Shown here: positions 34,983-44,187 of the stretch, one piece after another | How the letters are laid out: each line of letters starts with the position of its first letter | Numbering within the stretch: the first letter of the stretch is position 1 | Assembly (NCBI GenBank): GCA_965267335.1 | Contig: OZ253953.1 | Coordinates: 2,294,001-2,358,000, forward strand | DNA length: 64,000 nt | From: G965267335 sp965267335 | GTDB taxonomy: Bacteria > Bacteroidota > Bacteroidia > Cytophagales > JAAEPT01 | Direction of reading: 5' to 3' | Position numbers and translations under genes: made by a program | The notes under the pieces: model-generated | Told to the model about the DNA's origin: nothing | Seen by the model: the letters and a program-made list of their open reading frames with translations, nothing else | The model's database searches: none

Positions 34983-36164
34983 ATGCTGGTAGAATACATA
35001 AAAGAGCTGCTTTATGAACATGATTGTGTGGTCCTTCCGGGATTTGGAGGGTTTATTGCGCGATATGAGGGAGCTACTATTCATACCTTAAAGCATTCCT
35101 TACTACCTCCAAGAAAAAAATTAGCCTTCAATTCCAGTTTAAAGGTGAGTGACGGACTTCTAGAAAATACTATTAGCCGTAAAGAAGGAATTTCACTTGA
35201 CGAAGTAACTGTTGAGTTGAAAAGTTTTGTTGCAGAGATTGAAGATGGAATTGAAGAAATCGGTCACTATCAGATTGCAGGTATCGGTAAGTTTTTCTAT
35301 AATGAAGAATATTCCATACAGTTTGAGGCTGATGCTAAGGAGAATTTTCTGGAGGAAAGTTATGCACTACCTGAACTTTATTTTAAACCTATTGAAAGAG
35401 AGGAACACGAAATGGCAAAAGTACCACCACGCCCAAGGCCGGTTGTAAGAAGACCTGCAGGTCAACCTGGAACACCCCCACCCAGACCGCCAAGGCCTGC
35501 AGCGAAACAAAAAAGACCTTCTAAGCCGCCTAAGGAGAAAAAAGAAAAGAAAGACAGACCCGAACACAAAAAACCTATTTATGTGATTCTGCCTGTAATA
35601 TTCATCATTTTTGGAGTTGTAGGAAGTATATTGTTCAAGCCGCAACCTGGTTCGGAAAATGCATCCTTAAATCCTTTGGATTCCACCTCTACTAATGAGG
35701 AAGTGGTGTCCAATTCCACACCAGAGAGTGAGAGTACTTCAGAGGAGGCCACTTCTACAATAGAAGAAGAAAACCCAGAAACATCTACGGTGGCAGCAGA
35801 TTCAGAAGAACCAACATCAGAAATTTCTAATACTGAAGAAGTAGTGACCACTACTGAAGTGACAGAAGAAGTTGAAGAAGAGGTTGTTGAAGCTGCTCCT
35901 GAACCTGAACCAACTCCAATTGAAGAAACCACAATAACTGAGCCTAATGGACGTTTTCATATTATAGCCGGTTCTTTCAGCAGCAGACAAAATGCTGAGA
36001 AGAAGATCAGACAACTTGGTGAGGGAACAATCCTTGAGCCGAGAGGTTCTTCTTCACTAATCAAAGTATCCGTAAAGAGCTATAACTCATGGAGTGAAGC
36101 TAATTCTGCGGTAGAAAGTCTGAGAGGAACATACGGCCAGGGAATATGGGTTTATAAGCATTAG
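34983..36164 (+). CDS. HU-CCDC81 and SPOR domain membrane protein
   Basis: 393 aa. Two CCDC81-like prokaryotic HU modules (about 1-58, YIKELLYEHDCVVLPGFGGFIARYEG; about 60-130, GLLENTISRKEGISLDEV, IGKFFYNEE) face the cytoplasm. Then come a Pro/Arg/Lys linker (about 148-198), one membrane helix (about 199-217, YVILPVIFIIFGVVGSILF), a long Ser/Thr/Glu-rich periplasmic spacer, and a C-terminal SPOR domain (about 323-393, GRFHIIAGSFSSRQNAEKKI). SPOR domains bind denuded glycan strands at division sites; the HU-like half was proposed to bind a protein or nucleic acid. Placed next to TolQ/R-like genes, it suggests a cell-envelope division role. Confidence 0.9.
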   Translation: MLVEYIKELLYEHDCVVLPGFGGFIARYEGATIHTLKHSLLPPRKKLAFNSSLKVSDGLLENTISRKEGISLDEVTVELKSFVAEIEDGIEEIGHYQIAGIGKFFYNEEYSIQFEADAKENFLEESYALPELYFKPIEREEHEMAKVPPRPRPVVRRPAGQPGTPPPRPPRPAAKQKRPSKPPKEKKEKKDRPEHKKPIYVILPVIFIIFGVVGSILFKPQPGSENASLNPLDSTSTNEEVVSNSTPESESTSEEATSTIEEENPETSTVAADSEEPTSEISNTEEVVTTTEVTEEVEEEVVEAAPEPEPTPIEETTITEPNGRFHIIAGSFSSRQNAEKKIRQLGEGTILEPRGSSSLIKVSVKSYNSWSEANSAVESLRGTYGQGIWVYKH

Positions 36165-36170
36165 GAAAAT

Positions 36171-36836
36171 ATGTTATCAACGGTTTTACTTCAGGGGCTT
36201 GAGCAAAACGATTTGGAAAAGGAGCTGTCTCTGTGGGATTTAATCCTCAAAGGCGGGTTCTTGATGATCCCGATTTTTATACTTGCACTAGCCGCAATCT
36301 ACATTTTCATTGAGAGGTATTTGACCATAAAGTCTGCGTCTAAGGACTCGAGCTTGTTTATGGATGAAATACGAACCAAGGTTAAATCCGGAAATCTTCA
36401 GGAAGCTCGTGCTTTATGTGATAATGCTAATACTCCGATTTCAAGGATGATTGCCAAGGGTATTGCAAGAATCGGGACTTCAATGAAAGATATTGAAGTA
36501 TCCATTGAGAATGTTGGAAAGGTCGAAATCAATCGACTAGAGAAAAGTTTACCTTTCCTTGCAACTATTGCCGGTGCAGCGCCAATGATTGGCTTTTTGG
36601 GTACCGTCATTGGTATGATTAAGATATTCATGAAAATGGATAAAACTGGTGATGCCACGGGAGGGCAGATTGCAGGCGGAATTTATGAAGCCCTCATTAC
36701 GACAGTTGGAGGACTCATTGTAGGGATTATAGCCTACGTGGCGTACAACGCTCTGGCTGCCATGATTCAGAAGATAATTCATAGAATGGAGCATACTTCT
36801 GTTGATTTTATCGATCTGCTCCATGAACCACAATAA
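36171..36836 (+). CDS. MotA/TolQ/ExbB proton channel protein
   Basis: 221 aa with three membrane helices (about 29-48, 123-145, 166-188). Signatures: GLEQNDLEKELSLWDLILKGGFLMIP at the start, ATIAGAAPMIGFLGTVIGMI (the channel helix) and GGIYEALITTVGGLIVGIIAYVAYN. With an ExbD/TolR partner it turns the proton gradient into work on a TonB or TolA protein. The stop and the next start share the A of TAATG. Confidence 0.93.
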   Translation: MLSTVLLQGLEQNDLEKELSLWDLILKGGFLMIPIFILALAAIYIFIERYLTIKSASKDSSLFMDEIRTKVKSGNLQEARALCDNANTPISRMIAKGIARIGTSMKDIEVSIENVGKVEINRLEKSLPFLATIAGAAPMIGFLGTVIGMIKIFMKMDKTGDATGGQIAGGIYEALITTVGGLIVGIIAYVAYNALAAMIQKIIHRMEHTSVDFIDLLHEPQ

Positions 36837-37252
36837 TGGGACTTAAGTCTAGACATAAGGTTGATCCTGCATTTAGTACTGCAGGGATGCTGGATGTGAT
36901 TTTCATCCTGTTGATATTCTTTATCATTACTTCAAAGAATATTCCTTCAGTGATTGATGCGAGCTTACCAGAATCTAAGAAGAATCATGAGGTAATCCCT
37001 GATTTAATGGTAACCATACAAAAGGGAGAGTCAGGATTAAAATACTTTGTGAATACCAATGAAGTTAAAATCGCAGCTTTAAAGACAGCTTTAGAAAAGG
37101 AATTGTCGAAAGCCAGGCTGACCAAAGGAAAAGTTCATAACGTGGTTGTACGGGCAGATGGTAAAGTAGAATTACAGGATGCTGTGGAAGTGACCAGCAT
37201 CATTGCTGAATTAGGAGCGAAAGCTACATTTGCAGTAAACCCCATTCAATAA
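36836..37252 (+). CDS. ExbD/TolR biopolymer transport protein
   Basis: 138 aa. One N-terminal helix (about 19-37, MLDVIFILLIFFIITS) contains the critical aspartate (Asp20 in AGMLDVIF). The periplasmic domain has ASLPES, LMVTIQKGESG, VVVRADGKVELQDAVEV, as in ExbD/TolR. It works with the upstream ExbB/TolQ protein. Confidence 0.93.
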   Translation: MGLKSRHKVDPAFSTAGMLDVIFILLIFFIITSKNIPSVIDASLPESKKNHEVIPDLMVTIQKGESGLKYFVNTNEVKIAALKTALEKELSKARLTKGKVHNVVVRADGKVELQDAVEVTSIIAELGAKATFAVNPIQ

Positions 37253-37289
37253 ATGTGAAATTTTGATGCTTGGTGCATCATAATCATAC

Positions 37290-38111
37290 ATGAATCATCA
37301 GGAAGAAAATAACGAAAGAACAAGTGCGATAGCAACAGGTATTATTACCGGTTTGTTTTTGGCCTTATGCTTCCTTGTGAGCTGCTGGAAAGCACCGGGT
37401 CCTCCGTGGCCTGAGCAGCAGACAGGGATGACTTTGAGCCTTGGCAACATCGCTGGAACTACGGAAACAGGAAGTCCTCAGGAACAATCGTCTTCTCAAG
37501 AAACACCACAGGAAACAAATGCCGATATTCAGGGACATGATGTGGAGAGTGATGTAGAAGTTCCCGATAGTGATCCTTCAGATGAAGTTCCCTCAGATTT
37601 GAACCCGACAGAAAGTGATCCGACAAACGATCAAGTATCTGAAAACCCTACCGATGTAAATCCCACGGAAGAAAATCCATCCCAATCAAACCCAACGGAG
37701 GATCCTCCATTGTATGAGGATGAGGGAGATGCAAAAGGTGACCCCACTGGAAAACCGGAGGGAAATCCGGAAGGAACAACTGAATTGTATAACCCCGATG
37801 GAAACCCGGGAGAAGGAACCGGTGGCGGTGGAGGAGGTGAGTCCGGACTGGTGATGGATAGCTGGGCTTGGAAAGATAAGCCAGATACCCGAGCAGTAAA
37901 ACACACTGGTACCATTAAGGCCAGGATTACAGTAGATGACGAAGGTAATATCACTAATATTACATTTATTGGGGACTATGGAGCCTTTGATGTTGATGAC
38001 CGGGAAGCCATCAAAGCAGCAATTAAAAGGTCGGGAGTAAAAGCCAAAAATCTAAGCTCAATTCCTCCCGAAAGTGAACAAGGAATTGCTACCTTTATCA
38101 TCAAAAGGTAG
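37290..38111 (+). CDS. TonB/TolA-like energy transducer
   Basis: 273 aa. One N-terminal membrane helix (about 14-32). A long periplasmic spacer (about 40-185) is dominated by Asp, Pro, Asn, Glu, Ser and Thr, with repeats such as NPTE and DPT and a Gly-rich stretch, instead of the usual Pro-Lys. The C-terminal 80 residues (KHTGTIKARITVDDEGNITNITFIGDYGAFDVDDREAIKAAIKRS) have the TonB/TolA C-terminal fold pattern. Completes the ExbB-ExbD-TonB motor encoded by the two genes upstream. Whether it is TonB or TolA in function cannot be told, but the company of TPR and SPOR genes favours TolA. Confidence 0.78.
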   Translation: MNHQEENNERTSAIATGIITGLFLALCFLVSCWKAPGPPWPEQQTGMTLSLGNIAGTTETGSPQEQSSSQETPQETNADIQGHDVESDVEVPDSDPSDEVPSDLNPTESDPTNDQVSENPTDVNPTEENPSQSNPTEDPPLYEDEGDAKGDPTGKPEGNPEGTTELYNPDGNPGEGTGGGGGGESGLVMDSWAWKDKPDTRAVKHTGTIKARITVDDEGNITNITFIGDYGAFDVDDREAIKAAIKRSGVKAKNLSSIPPESEQGIATFIIKR

Positions 38112-38114
38112 AAG

Positions 38115-39332
38115 TTGGATTTTCAGGAGACACTGGACTATTTATATCATAAGCTTCCGGTTTTTCAAAAGGTGGGAGTAAAGGCGCTGAATCTAAAGCT
38201 GGAGAATACAATAAATTTGTGTCGTTATCTCGGTGCCCCTCAATCAGCATTTCCAACCATTCATATTGCAGGAACAAATGGCAAAGGAAGCGTAGCGCAT
38301 ATGCTGACTTCCATTCTGATGGAAAGTGGGTATAAGGTTGGCCTGTATACCTCACCGCATCTCAAATCATTTACAGAACGGATTAAGATCAATGGAACCC
38401 AAGTCCCGGAATCTTTTGTAATTGACTTTGTACAGTCGCACAAAAAGGTAATAGAGACATGGGGCCTTTCATTTTTTGAATTAACAGTTGGAATGTGCTT
38501 TGAGTATTTCAAAGCAGAGGAAGTAGAAGTTGCAGTAATTGAAACAGGAATGGGCGGCAGGCTGGACTCCACCAACATTATAACCCCCGAGTTATCAGTC
38601 ATAACCAATGTTTCCAAAGATCACGAACAATACCTGGGTGATACGATTAAGAAAATTACCTTCGAAAAAGCAGGTATCATTAAACCTAATATACCGGTTG
38701 TTGTTGGGGAGAAGAATGATGAGGTAGAATCCGTAATTGAGGAGGTTGCTGAGCAAAAAGAAGCCAGAGTGGTAAAGGCTTATAAATACAAACTACCTGA
38801 TTCTTTGGGCTTTGAAAGTTATCAAATTAAGAATGGGCTAACAGCTCTGACCAGTGCTCGAGAATTAAGAGATAAATTTCAGGGGATCAATGATCAGACA
38901 ATCATTACGGGGCTTAGGAAATATATAAGTAATACCGGGCTCAAAGGTCGATGGCAGCAACTTAGTGAGAAACCCCTTGTGATCTGTGATACAGGTCATA
39001 ATCTGGCTGGTATCTCAGAGGTGGTTTCAAGAATCAAGAATCAGACGTATGAAAAGCTATTCTATGTGTTCGGAACGGTTAATGATAAAGATATTTCTGC
39101 TATACTGGAGCTACTACCAAAAGAAGCAAAGTATTATTTTTGTCAGGCCAAAATTGACAGGGCGATGAAAGCACGTGATTTGAGTAAGCTTGCTAAAGGT
39201 TATGGTCTTAGTGGGGTCGTAATAGAAGATGTAAATGAGGCAATTGACCAAGCAAAGGAGGATAGTTCACCACGTGACTTGATCATGATTGGGGGAAGTA
39301 CATTTGTTGTCGCTGAAATTAGAGATTTGTAA
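38115..39332 (+). CDS. folC: folylpolyglutamate/dihydrofolate synthase
   Basis: 405 aa from a TTG start 3 bases after the previous stop. Mur-ligase family signatures: YLYHKLPVFQKVG, HIAGTNGKGSVAHM (P-loop), LYTSPHLKSFTERI, TGMGGRLDSTNII, LSVITNVSKDHEQYLGDTI, and AGIIKPNIPVV. It adds glutamate to dihydropteroate and to tetrahydrofolates. No obvious link to the envelope genes, though placement downstream of ExbD/TonB genes recurs in Bacteroidota. Confidence 0.95.
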   Translation: MDFQETLDYLYHKLPVFQKVGVKALNLKLENTINLCRYLGAPQSAFPTIHIAGTNGKGSVAHMLTSILMESGYKVGLYTSPHLKSFTERIKINGTQVPESFVIDFVQSHKKVIETWGLSFFELTVGMCFEYFKAEEVEVAVIETGMGGRLDSTNIITPELSVITNVSKDHEQYLGDTIKKITFEKAGIIKPNIPVVVGEKNDEVESVIEEVAEQKEARVVKAYKYKLPDSLGFESYQIKNGLTALTSARELRDKFQGINDQTIITGLRKYISNTGLKGRWQQLSEKPLVICDTGHNLAGISEVVSRIKNQTYEKLFYVFGTVNDKDISAILELLPKEAKYYFCQAKIDRAMKARDLSKLAKGYGLSGVVIEDVNEAIDQAKEDSSPRDLIMIGGSTFVVAEIRDL

Positions 39333-39985
39333 TGGGTAGAGACAAGCTAAAACGTTTCGAAGAGAATAGGAGTAATGAGCACATCATTGAAGATGGTAAG
39401 CCGATTTTTACTAAAGTAAAGGGAAAATGGAATGAGGAGGTCTTTAAAAAAGATCAAGCTATAGTGCTAGAGGTCGGCTGCGGTAGAGGAGAGTATACCG
39501 TTGGTTTGGCTCGTAGATTCCCAAACAAAAACTTCATAGGAAGTGATATAAAGGGGTCAAGGCTCTGGGCTGGGGCCAAGCTTGCCAAAGAGGAGAATCT
39601 ATCAAATGCTGTTTTTCTAAGAACAAAAATTGAGCTGATAGAGACTTTTTTTGAAAAAGGAGAAGTAGATGAAATTTGGATAACCTTCCCTGACCCCAGA
39701 CCGAAAGATAGAGATGAAAAAAGACGACTTACAAGTCCCAGGTTTTTGGCCGAATACCGTAAAATTCTAAAAAAAGGAGGTCTGGTTCATTTAAAAACTG
39801 ACAATAGGGCTTTGTTTGACTGGACGTTGGAGATGTTGAGTGAACAAGGAATAAACCCCAATATTGTTACAAAAGATTTATACAACTCTGATTTTCTAAA
39901 GGACTGTCATGACATTCAAACTACCTACGAAAAGAAGTACCTTGCTGAAGGAATCAGTATTAATTATTTAAGGTTTCAACTTTAG
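39332..39985 (+). CDS. trmB: tRNA (guanine46-N7)-methyltransferase
   Basis: 217 aa. SAM-binding LEVGCGRGEYTVGLAR, NFIGSDIKGSRLW, then the TrmB signature WITFPDPRPKDRDEKRRLTSPRFL and the late LKTDNRALFDW. It makes m7G46 in tRNAs. Its first ATG overlaps the folC stop by one base. Its last 4 bases overlap the convergent TrpF-like gene. Confidence 0.95.
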   Translation: MGRDKLKRFEENRSNEHIIEDGKPIFTKVKGKWNEEVFKKDQAIVLEVGCGRGEYTVGLARRFPNKNFIGSDIKGSRLWAGAKLAKEENLSNAVFLRTKIELIETFFEKGEVDEIWITFPDPRPKDRDEKRRLTSPRFLAEYRKILKKGGLVHLKTDNRALFDWTLEMLSEQGINPNIVTKDLYNSDFLKDCHDIQTTYEKKYLAEGISINYLRFQL

Positions 39986-40602
39986 ATTTCTACTTCTAAA
40001 AATTCCAGATAGTCGGCAAGTTCGTCTATATCAACCCAGCCAGGGCGTTCCTCGTTGCCTCCTTTTAAATGTATGCCAGCAATTCCTGAATTTTCAATGA
40101 TCTCATCAAGAGAATCCAATTGCAGTCCTACACCCAATAATATCTTATGGTTGGCGGTTAACTCTTTAAGGCTTAAGAAAGCTTGTGGCTTTAAAGAAAT
40201 TTTGTGCTCGCTGTCAATCAAGTAATAGTCAAACACCGGATGCTTTGCTATGGCTTCCTCAATAGCAGATATGGATTCTGAAAAGTTGATTTTCATGATT
40301 TTAATACCATCAAAATGTGATGCTACTGACATATCACATTGTTCATCTAGCTGAATACCATCGACTTCGTAGGCTTTGAGTGCAGCTTCTATGGTTTGAG
40401 AGTCAGAGTTTGTAAACTCACCAATGTTTTTTGGCCCCTCTAGCCATTCGACTATTTCCTGGTAGGCTTCGTTGGTAAGATATCCTGGAGTATCTTTTGT
40501 GAGATTAAATCCTAGAAATTGAACTCCCATACCGGCACAGTATCGGGCGTCACTTAGATTGTTGATGCTTACCTTCACTAAGGTTTTTAAGTCCATCCCC
40601 AA
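39982..40602 (-). CDS. TrpF-like phosphoribosylanthranilate isomerase homologue (divergent)
   Basis: 206 aa, TIM-barrel TrpF size. N-terminal VKVSINNLSDARYCAGMGVQFLGFNL matches the start of TrpF, but the catalytic Cys of the KICG motif is replaced (KVS). The second catalytic site, the Asp of 'LLD', may be kept in YYLIDSE. The phosphate-binding end reads GIHLKGGNEERPGW in place of VDVSSGVE-PG. No other trp gene is near. It may be a degenerate or repurposed barrel. Converges with trmB, overlapping by 4 bases. Confidence 0.7.
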   Translation of the reverse strand: MGMDLKTLVKVSINNLSDARYCAGMGVQFLGFNLTKDTPGYLTNEAYQEIVEWLEGPKNIGEFTNSDSQTIEAALKAYEVDGIQLDEQCDMSVASHFDGIKIMKINFSESISAIEEAIAKHPVFDYYLIDSEHKISLKPQAFLSLKELTANHKILLGVGLQLDSLDEIIENSGIAGIHLKGGNEERPGWVDIDELADYLEFLEVEI

Positions 40603-40763
40603 ATTTACTCAGGTAACACATTGCAGCAAAGAGGTAAAATGTATTTATGAATTATTTTAGTGATCTCTTCGTTATATTTAGGAGTAAATTTGGTGATTAT
40701 CGTTCTTGTAGTCGTTTGAAACGGTTACCTGTAATATGAAAATCCGATTTACATATAAGTTCA

Positions 40764-41450
40764 GTGCATTTTAGATTTCACATATCAACCAAGTTTATTC
40801 TGTTAACTCTGGTCACTTTTTCTTTGTTTTCTTGTGAAAATGAAGAAATAAAGGCTGAAGATGTTGATTTAGGGTATCAGTATTACCCTTTGACCATGGG
40901 GGACTCCAGAACGTATCATGTTAGGCAAATCGATTATTTATTGACCGGTAGAGACACTCTTGAATATTTTGTGCGCGAGGTTGTTGAGGATACTACCCAT
41001 GATTTTGATGAAATTTCCTACCATATGTATCGATACTATAGTGAGGATACTACTCTAGGATGGAGTCTTGATTCAATTTGGCAGACAAAAAAATTGCCGG
41101 GACAGTTGATCAGAACAAGAAACAATATCCGGTATATACGCTTAATATTTCCTGTGGAAGAGGATAAAATTTGGGATGGCAATGCCTTGAATACGGCAAA
41201 CAATGATGATTATGAGTATACTGATATTGGAAGTAGCTATACTATAGACAATCAAAACTATGACAATACAGTGACTGTTCAGCAGGGCGATAATTTGCAA
41301 ACGCTGATCGATACGGATTTTAGAAATGAGGTTTATGCAGCGCACGTTGGGCTTATATACAAGTATCAACAAGTTCTCTATCATCAACCGGGAGACGATA
41401 CTACAGGAGTACTATTCATACAAAAGATGATTGACCATGCTGTTCAGTAA
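40764..41450 (+). CDS. lipoprotein of unknown function
   Basis: 228 aa from a GTG. Signal sequence with lipobox LFSC (Cys24). The mature part (YYPLTMGDSRTYHVRQIDYLL...) has the 'flat beta' appearance seen in Bacteroidota surface or periplasmic lipoproteins, and an aromatic-rich core, but no family is recognised. It overlaps the following subtilase gene by 20 bases, so coupled translation is likely and a role with the secreted protease is possible. Confidence 0.65.
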   Translation: MHFRFHISTKFILLTLVTFSLFSCENEEIKAEDVDLGYQYYPLTMGDSRTYHVRQIDYLLTGRDTLEYFVREVVEDTTHDFDEISYHMYRYYSEDTTLGWSLDSIWQTKKLPGQLIRTRNNIRYIRLIFPVEEDKIWDGNALNTANNDDYEYTDIGSSYTIDNQNYDNTVTVQQGDNLQTLIDTDFRNEVYAAHVGLIYKYQQVLYHQPGDDTTGVLFIQKMIDHAVQ

Positions 41451-43092
41451 AAGAACAGTGCTTGTGTTTTTGGTATTAACTGCTGCTCTGAAAGCACACG
41501 GGCAAATCACTAACTTTCTCATTTTCTTTACCGATAAAGACAATACACCGTACAGTATTGAAAGTCCGGAAGGTTTTTTATCACAGAAATCAATTTCTCG
41601 AAGGGAGAAACAAGGTATATCAATCTTGGAAAGAGATTTACCAGTTGATCCTGTTTATGTTGATTCGCTCGAAAGCCTGGGCGCACAAATCATCTATACA
41701 TCTCGTTGGTTCAATGCAGCATATATTGAAATAGATTCCTCTCAGGTTTCCAATATTTATTCTCTTGACTTTGTCGATTCTGGCTACGAGGCAGCAAAAA
41801 AATCAGGTTCGAGTCCACAGAAAAGTTCATCTAAGTTGAGTTCTTCTTTCGTTAGTTCTAAGTTGACCAATTCGCTTCCAGATTATGGAGTTACGGAGTC
41901 TGGCTTTGAGTTGATTGGAATTCCTGATATGCATGGTTTGGGGTATGCGGGTGAAGGAATTACTATCGCAGTATTGGATGGAGGCTTTGCGTATGCCGAT
42001 ACAGTAAGTTATCTGTCGCATCTATTCGTTAATGGTCAGGTTATCGCTACCTACGATTTTGTTGATAGAGAATTGGATGTTTATGATGATGGTAATCACG
42101 GACTTCAGGTATTATCTCTTATGGCCTCCAAAGAAGAAGGGGAGATTGTGGGTGGGGCTTATGAGGCGGACTATGTCCTTTTAAGAACCGAAAATGGGAG
42201 TCAGGAGACCATTGCTGAATTAGTATACTGGCTCATGGGAGCCGAATTTGCGGACAGCATCGGTGCAGATATTATCAACAGCTCTTTGGGCTACAATACC
42301 TTTGATGATTCTGCCTATGACTTTAGTTATTCTGATATGGATGGCAATTCTACATTGGTTACCCAGGCTGCAGACTATGCCGCTGAAACGGGGATGATCG
42401 TTGTATGCAGTGCAGGAAACGAGGGTAACGTTTCATGGGAAAAAATACTGGCACCTGCTGATGGTAATCATGTTATTGCTGTTGGTGCAACAAACTCGTC
42501 CGGTGGCTATGCGAATTTCAGTTCACAAGGCCCCTCGTTCGATGGTAGGGTAAAACCAAATGTTGCAGCCAGAGGACTTGGAATGGGAGTGGGGGTAGAA
42601 AATGGTGGGGTAGGTGTCTCAAGTGGGACGTCTTTGGCTGCACCTCAGATAACTTCTTTCGCTGCCGGACTGTGGCAAGCTTTGCCTGAGGCTACGTCTT
42701 TCGAGATTAAAGAGTTTATTGAGCGGTCGGGTAATCAGTACAGTGCGCCCGATGACCTATTGGGTTTTGGAATACCTAATTTTTTGAGTGCCTTCAATGC
42801 TGGGCTTACTTATGAATCATCCAATGTACTGCTGACATCGCAGAAGGTATTTCCAAATCCAATGACCGGAGGGAATTTATATTTGATACTAGGTCAGGAA
42901 GAGATTGGTTTTAAGGTTGAAATAAATCTCTACAATCTCAAAGGTCAGGAATTACACTCTGAAACAATGAATTCTCCGGGCACTACTAACCGGATTGGTG
43001 TGAGTTCTGATGAGTTGATGGAAGGTATGTATTTTTTAAAAGTGAAAACTGCAACAGGGACCTACGTGCATCGACTTATCCAAATCAACTGA
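41431..43092 (+). CDS. T9SS-secreted subtilisin-like (S8) protease
   Basis: 553 aa; an alternative ATG two codons in starts MLFSKRT. Signal peptide up to AHGQ (about 25), a propeptide-like region (about 26-150), then the catalytic triad: Asp183 in IAVLDGGF, His223 in DDGNHGLQV, Ser401 in SSGTSLAAPQI; the oxyanion Asn region is around CSAGNEGN. C-terminal type A T9SS sorting signal (about 480-553: KVFPNPMTGGNLYLIL, KVEINLYNLKGQEL, GMYFLKVKTATG). The enzyme is probably secreted or surface-anchored and degrades proteins. Confidence 0.92.
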   Translation: MTMLFSKRTVLVFLVLTAALKAHGQITNFLIFFTDKDNTPYSIESPEGFLSQKSISRREKQGISILERDLPVDPVYVDSLESLGAQIIYTSRWFNAAYIEIDSSQVSNIYSLDFVDSGYEAAKKSGSSPQKSSSKLSSSFVSSKLTNSLPDYGVTESGFELIGIPDMHGLGYAGEGITIAVLDGGFAYADTVSYLSHLFVNGQVIATYDFVDRELDVYDDGNHGLQVLSLMASKEEGEIVGGAYEADYVLLRTENGSQETIAELVYWLMGAEFADSIGADIINSSLGYNTFDDSAYDFSYSDMDGNSTLVTQAADYAAETGMIVVCSAGNEGNVSWEKILAPADGNHVIAVGATNSSGGYANFSSQGPSFDGRVKPNVAARGLGMGVGVENGGVGVSSGTSLAAPQITSFAAGLWQALPEATSFEIKEFIERSGNQYSAPDDLLGFGIPNFLSAFNAGLTYESSNVLLTSQKVFPNPMTGGNLYLILGQEEIGFKVEINLYNLKGQELHSETMNSPGTTNRIGVSSDELMEGMYFLKVKTATGTYVHRLIQIN

Positions 43093-43093
43093 T

Positions 43094-43570
43094 CTACTCA
43101 TCCCGGTAGTCTGGCGGAGGGCGGTGTCCCTGGCGCTCATTTATTTTCTCCCGAAGTTTATGTAGAAACTCCTTTTCAGCTCTATAGAGATTCAGAAGTT
43201 GCTTTATACTAATTACTTTCAGCAGTTTGTCTTTGTACTGATTATCCAGATCGATTTCTTTTTGTTTCAGTTCAAAGAATTTATCAAGCTGTTTCTGAAG
43301 GTCTTTTTCGTCAGAACTATTAATGTTCTCCTTGGTCTGGTGTCTCATCTTGCGCATTTGTTTTTTTATCTGTTTACGAGCAGCAGAGTATTCATTGTAA
43401 ATGGGCCAGAATTTTTCAGCTTGCGCGGGAGTGAGCTCAAGTTCAGCTGTAATGTATGCAATCTTACGTGCTTCCAATTCCTGACGAATTCTCTCACGAT
43501 CACGAGGAGGTTGCGCAAACAAACATGACATTGAGGTAAGAAATATGATTGCTAATGTTAATCGTTTCAT
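43094..43570 (-). CDS. Spy/CpxP-like periplasmic protein
   Basis: 158 aa. Signal peptide about 1-19 (ending LFAQ), then an almost wholly helical Arg/Lys/Glu-rich protein with an LTxxQ-type motif (LELTPAQAEKFWPIYNEY, about 46-63). Bacteroidota homologues of Spy/CpxP have this LTPAQ-A-x-x-FWPIY form. Spy binds unfolded proteins and CpxP damps envelope signalling. Last gene of the sigma-factor operon (4-base overlap with the preceding one), which suggests a role in an envelope stress response. Confidence 0.75.
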   Translation of the reverse strand: MKRLTLAIIFLTSMSCLFAQPPRDRERIRQELEARKIAYITAELELTPAQAEKFWPIYNEYSAARKQIKKQMRKMRHQTKENINSSDEKDLQKQLDKFFELKQKEIDLDNQYKDKLLKVISIKQLLNLYRAEKEFLHKLREKINERQGHRPPPDYRDE

Positions 43571-44157
43571 ATTAAGTCATTTAAATCTTCCAATTCCAGC
43601 TCATCGATAAAATCTTCTTCCAACTCGATCTCATCTTCAAAAGTATTATTTATATCAAGTTCCTCTATAATGATTTCTTTGGAGGGAGAATTTTGGGGTG
43701 TGATTTTCTGATGGTAATCAGTATTTAACTTTGTTCCGGTTGTTTCAAGCATTTCAAATTCTTTGAGGTCGAGTTCCTCATAGTTATCTATTGCTGCATC
43801 TATGATATCTTCTTCCTCAAGTAAATATTGTTGCTCGCTGTAATAAGACTTAATTTCCTCGACCGGAATACAAGCCAGATCATAACATCCATTTTGATTC
43901 TTGGTTTCAGGCTTCAAATAATAGAAAGCAAGTACAATGCAGGTGGCGGTTGCGATTCCAATTCCTAATTTAAAGGGATTCGTAAAAGATTTTTTGAGTG
44001 TATGGAATATGTTCTGCTTTCCGGTTTCTTCAATAATCCGTGATTGAATGATAGCTGGAAGTTTATCAAAATACCCCTCTGGTATATCAAAGTTGACCTG
44101 ATTGTCAATATCTTCAATTTTAATACGCTTATTATTTCGATTGTCAGACGGAGTCAT
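43567..44157 (-). CDS. single-pass membrane protein, putative anti-sigma factor
   Basis: 196 aa. The cytosolic N-terminal ~65 residues include the motif FDIPEGYFDKLPAIIQSRI, which I have seen only in Bacteroidota proteins next to ECF sigma genes. One membrane helix follows (about 75-92, LGIGIATATCIVLAFYYL), then a strongly acidic periplasmic domain (many Glu/Asp, ending LEEDFIDELELEDLNDLI). No HxxxCxxC zinc motif of classical anti-sigma ZAS domains. It sits 30 bases after the sigma gene. Function as anti-sigma factor is inferred from position. Confidence 0.55.
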   Translation of the reverse strand: MTPSDNRNNKRIKIEDIDNQVNFDIPEGYFDKLPAIIQSRIIEETGKQNIFHTLKKSFTNPFKLGIGIATATCIVLAFYYLKPETKNQNGCYDLACIPVEEIKSYYSEQQYLLEEEDIIDAAIDNYEELDLKEFEMLETTGTKLNTDYHQKITPQNSPSKEIIIEELDINNTFEDEIELEEDFIDELELEDLNDLI

Positions 44158-44187
44158 ATTCTTTAGACAGCTTTATCAGTAAATGGT

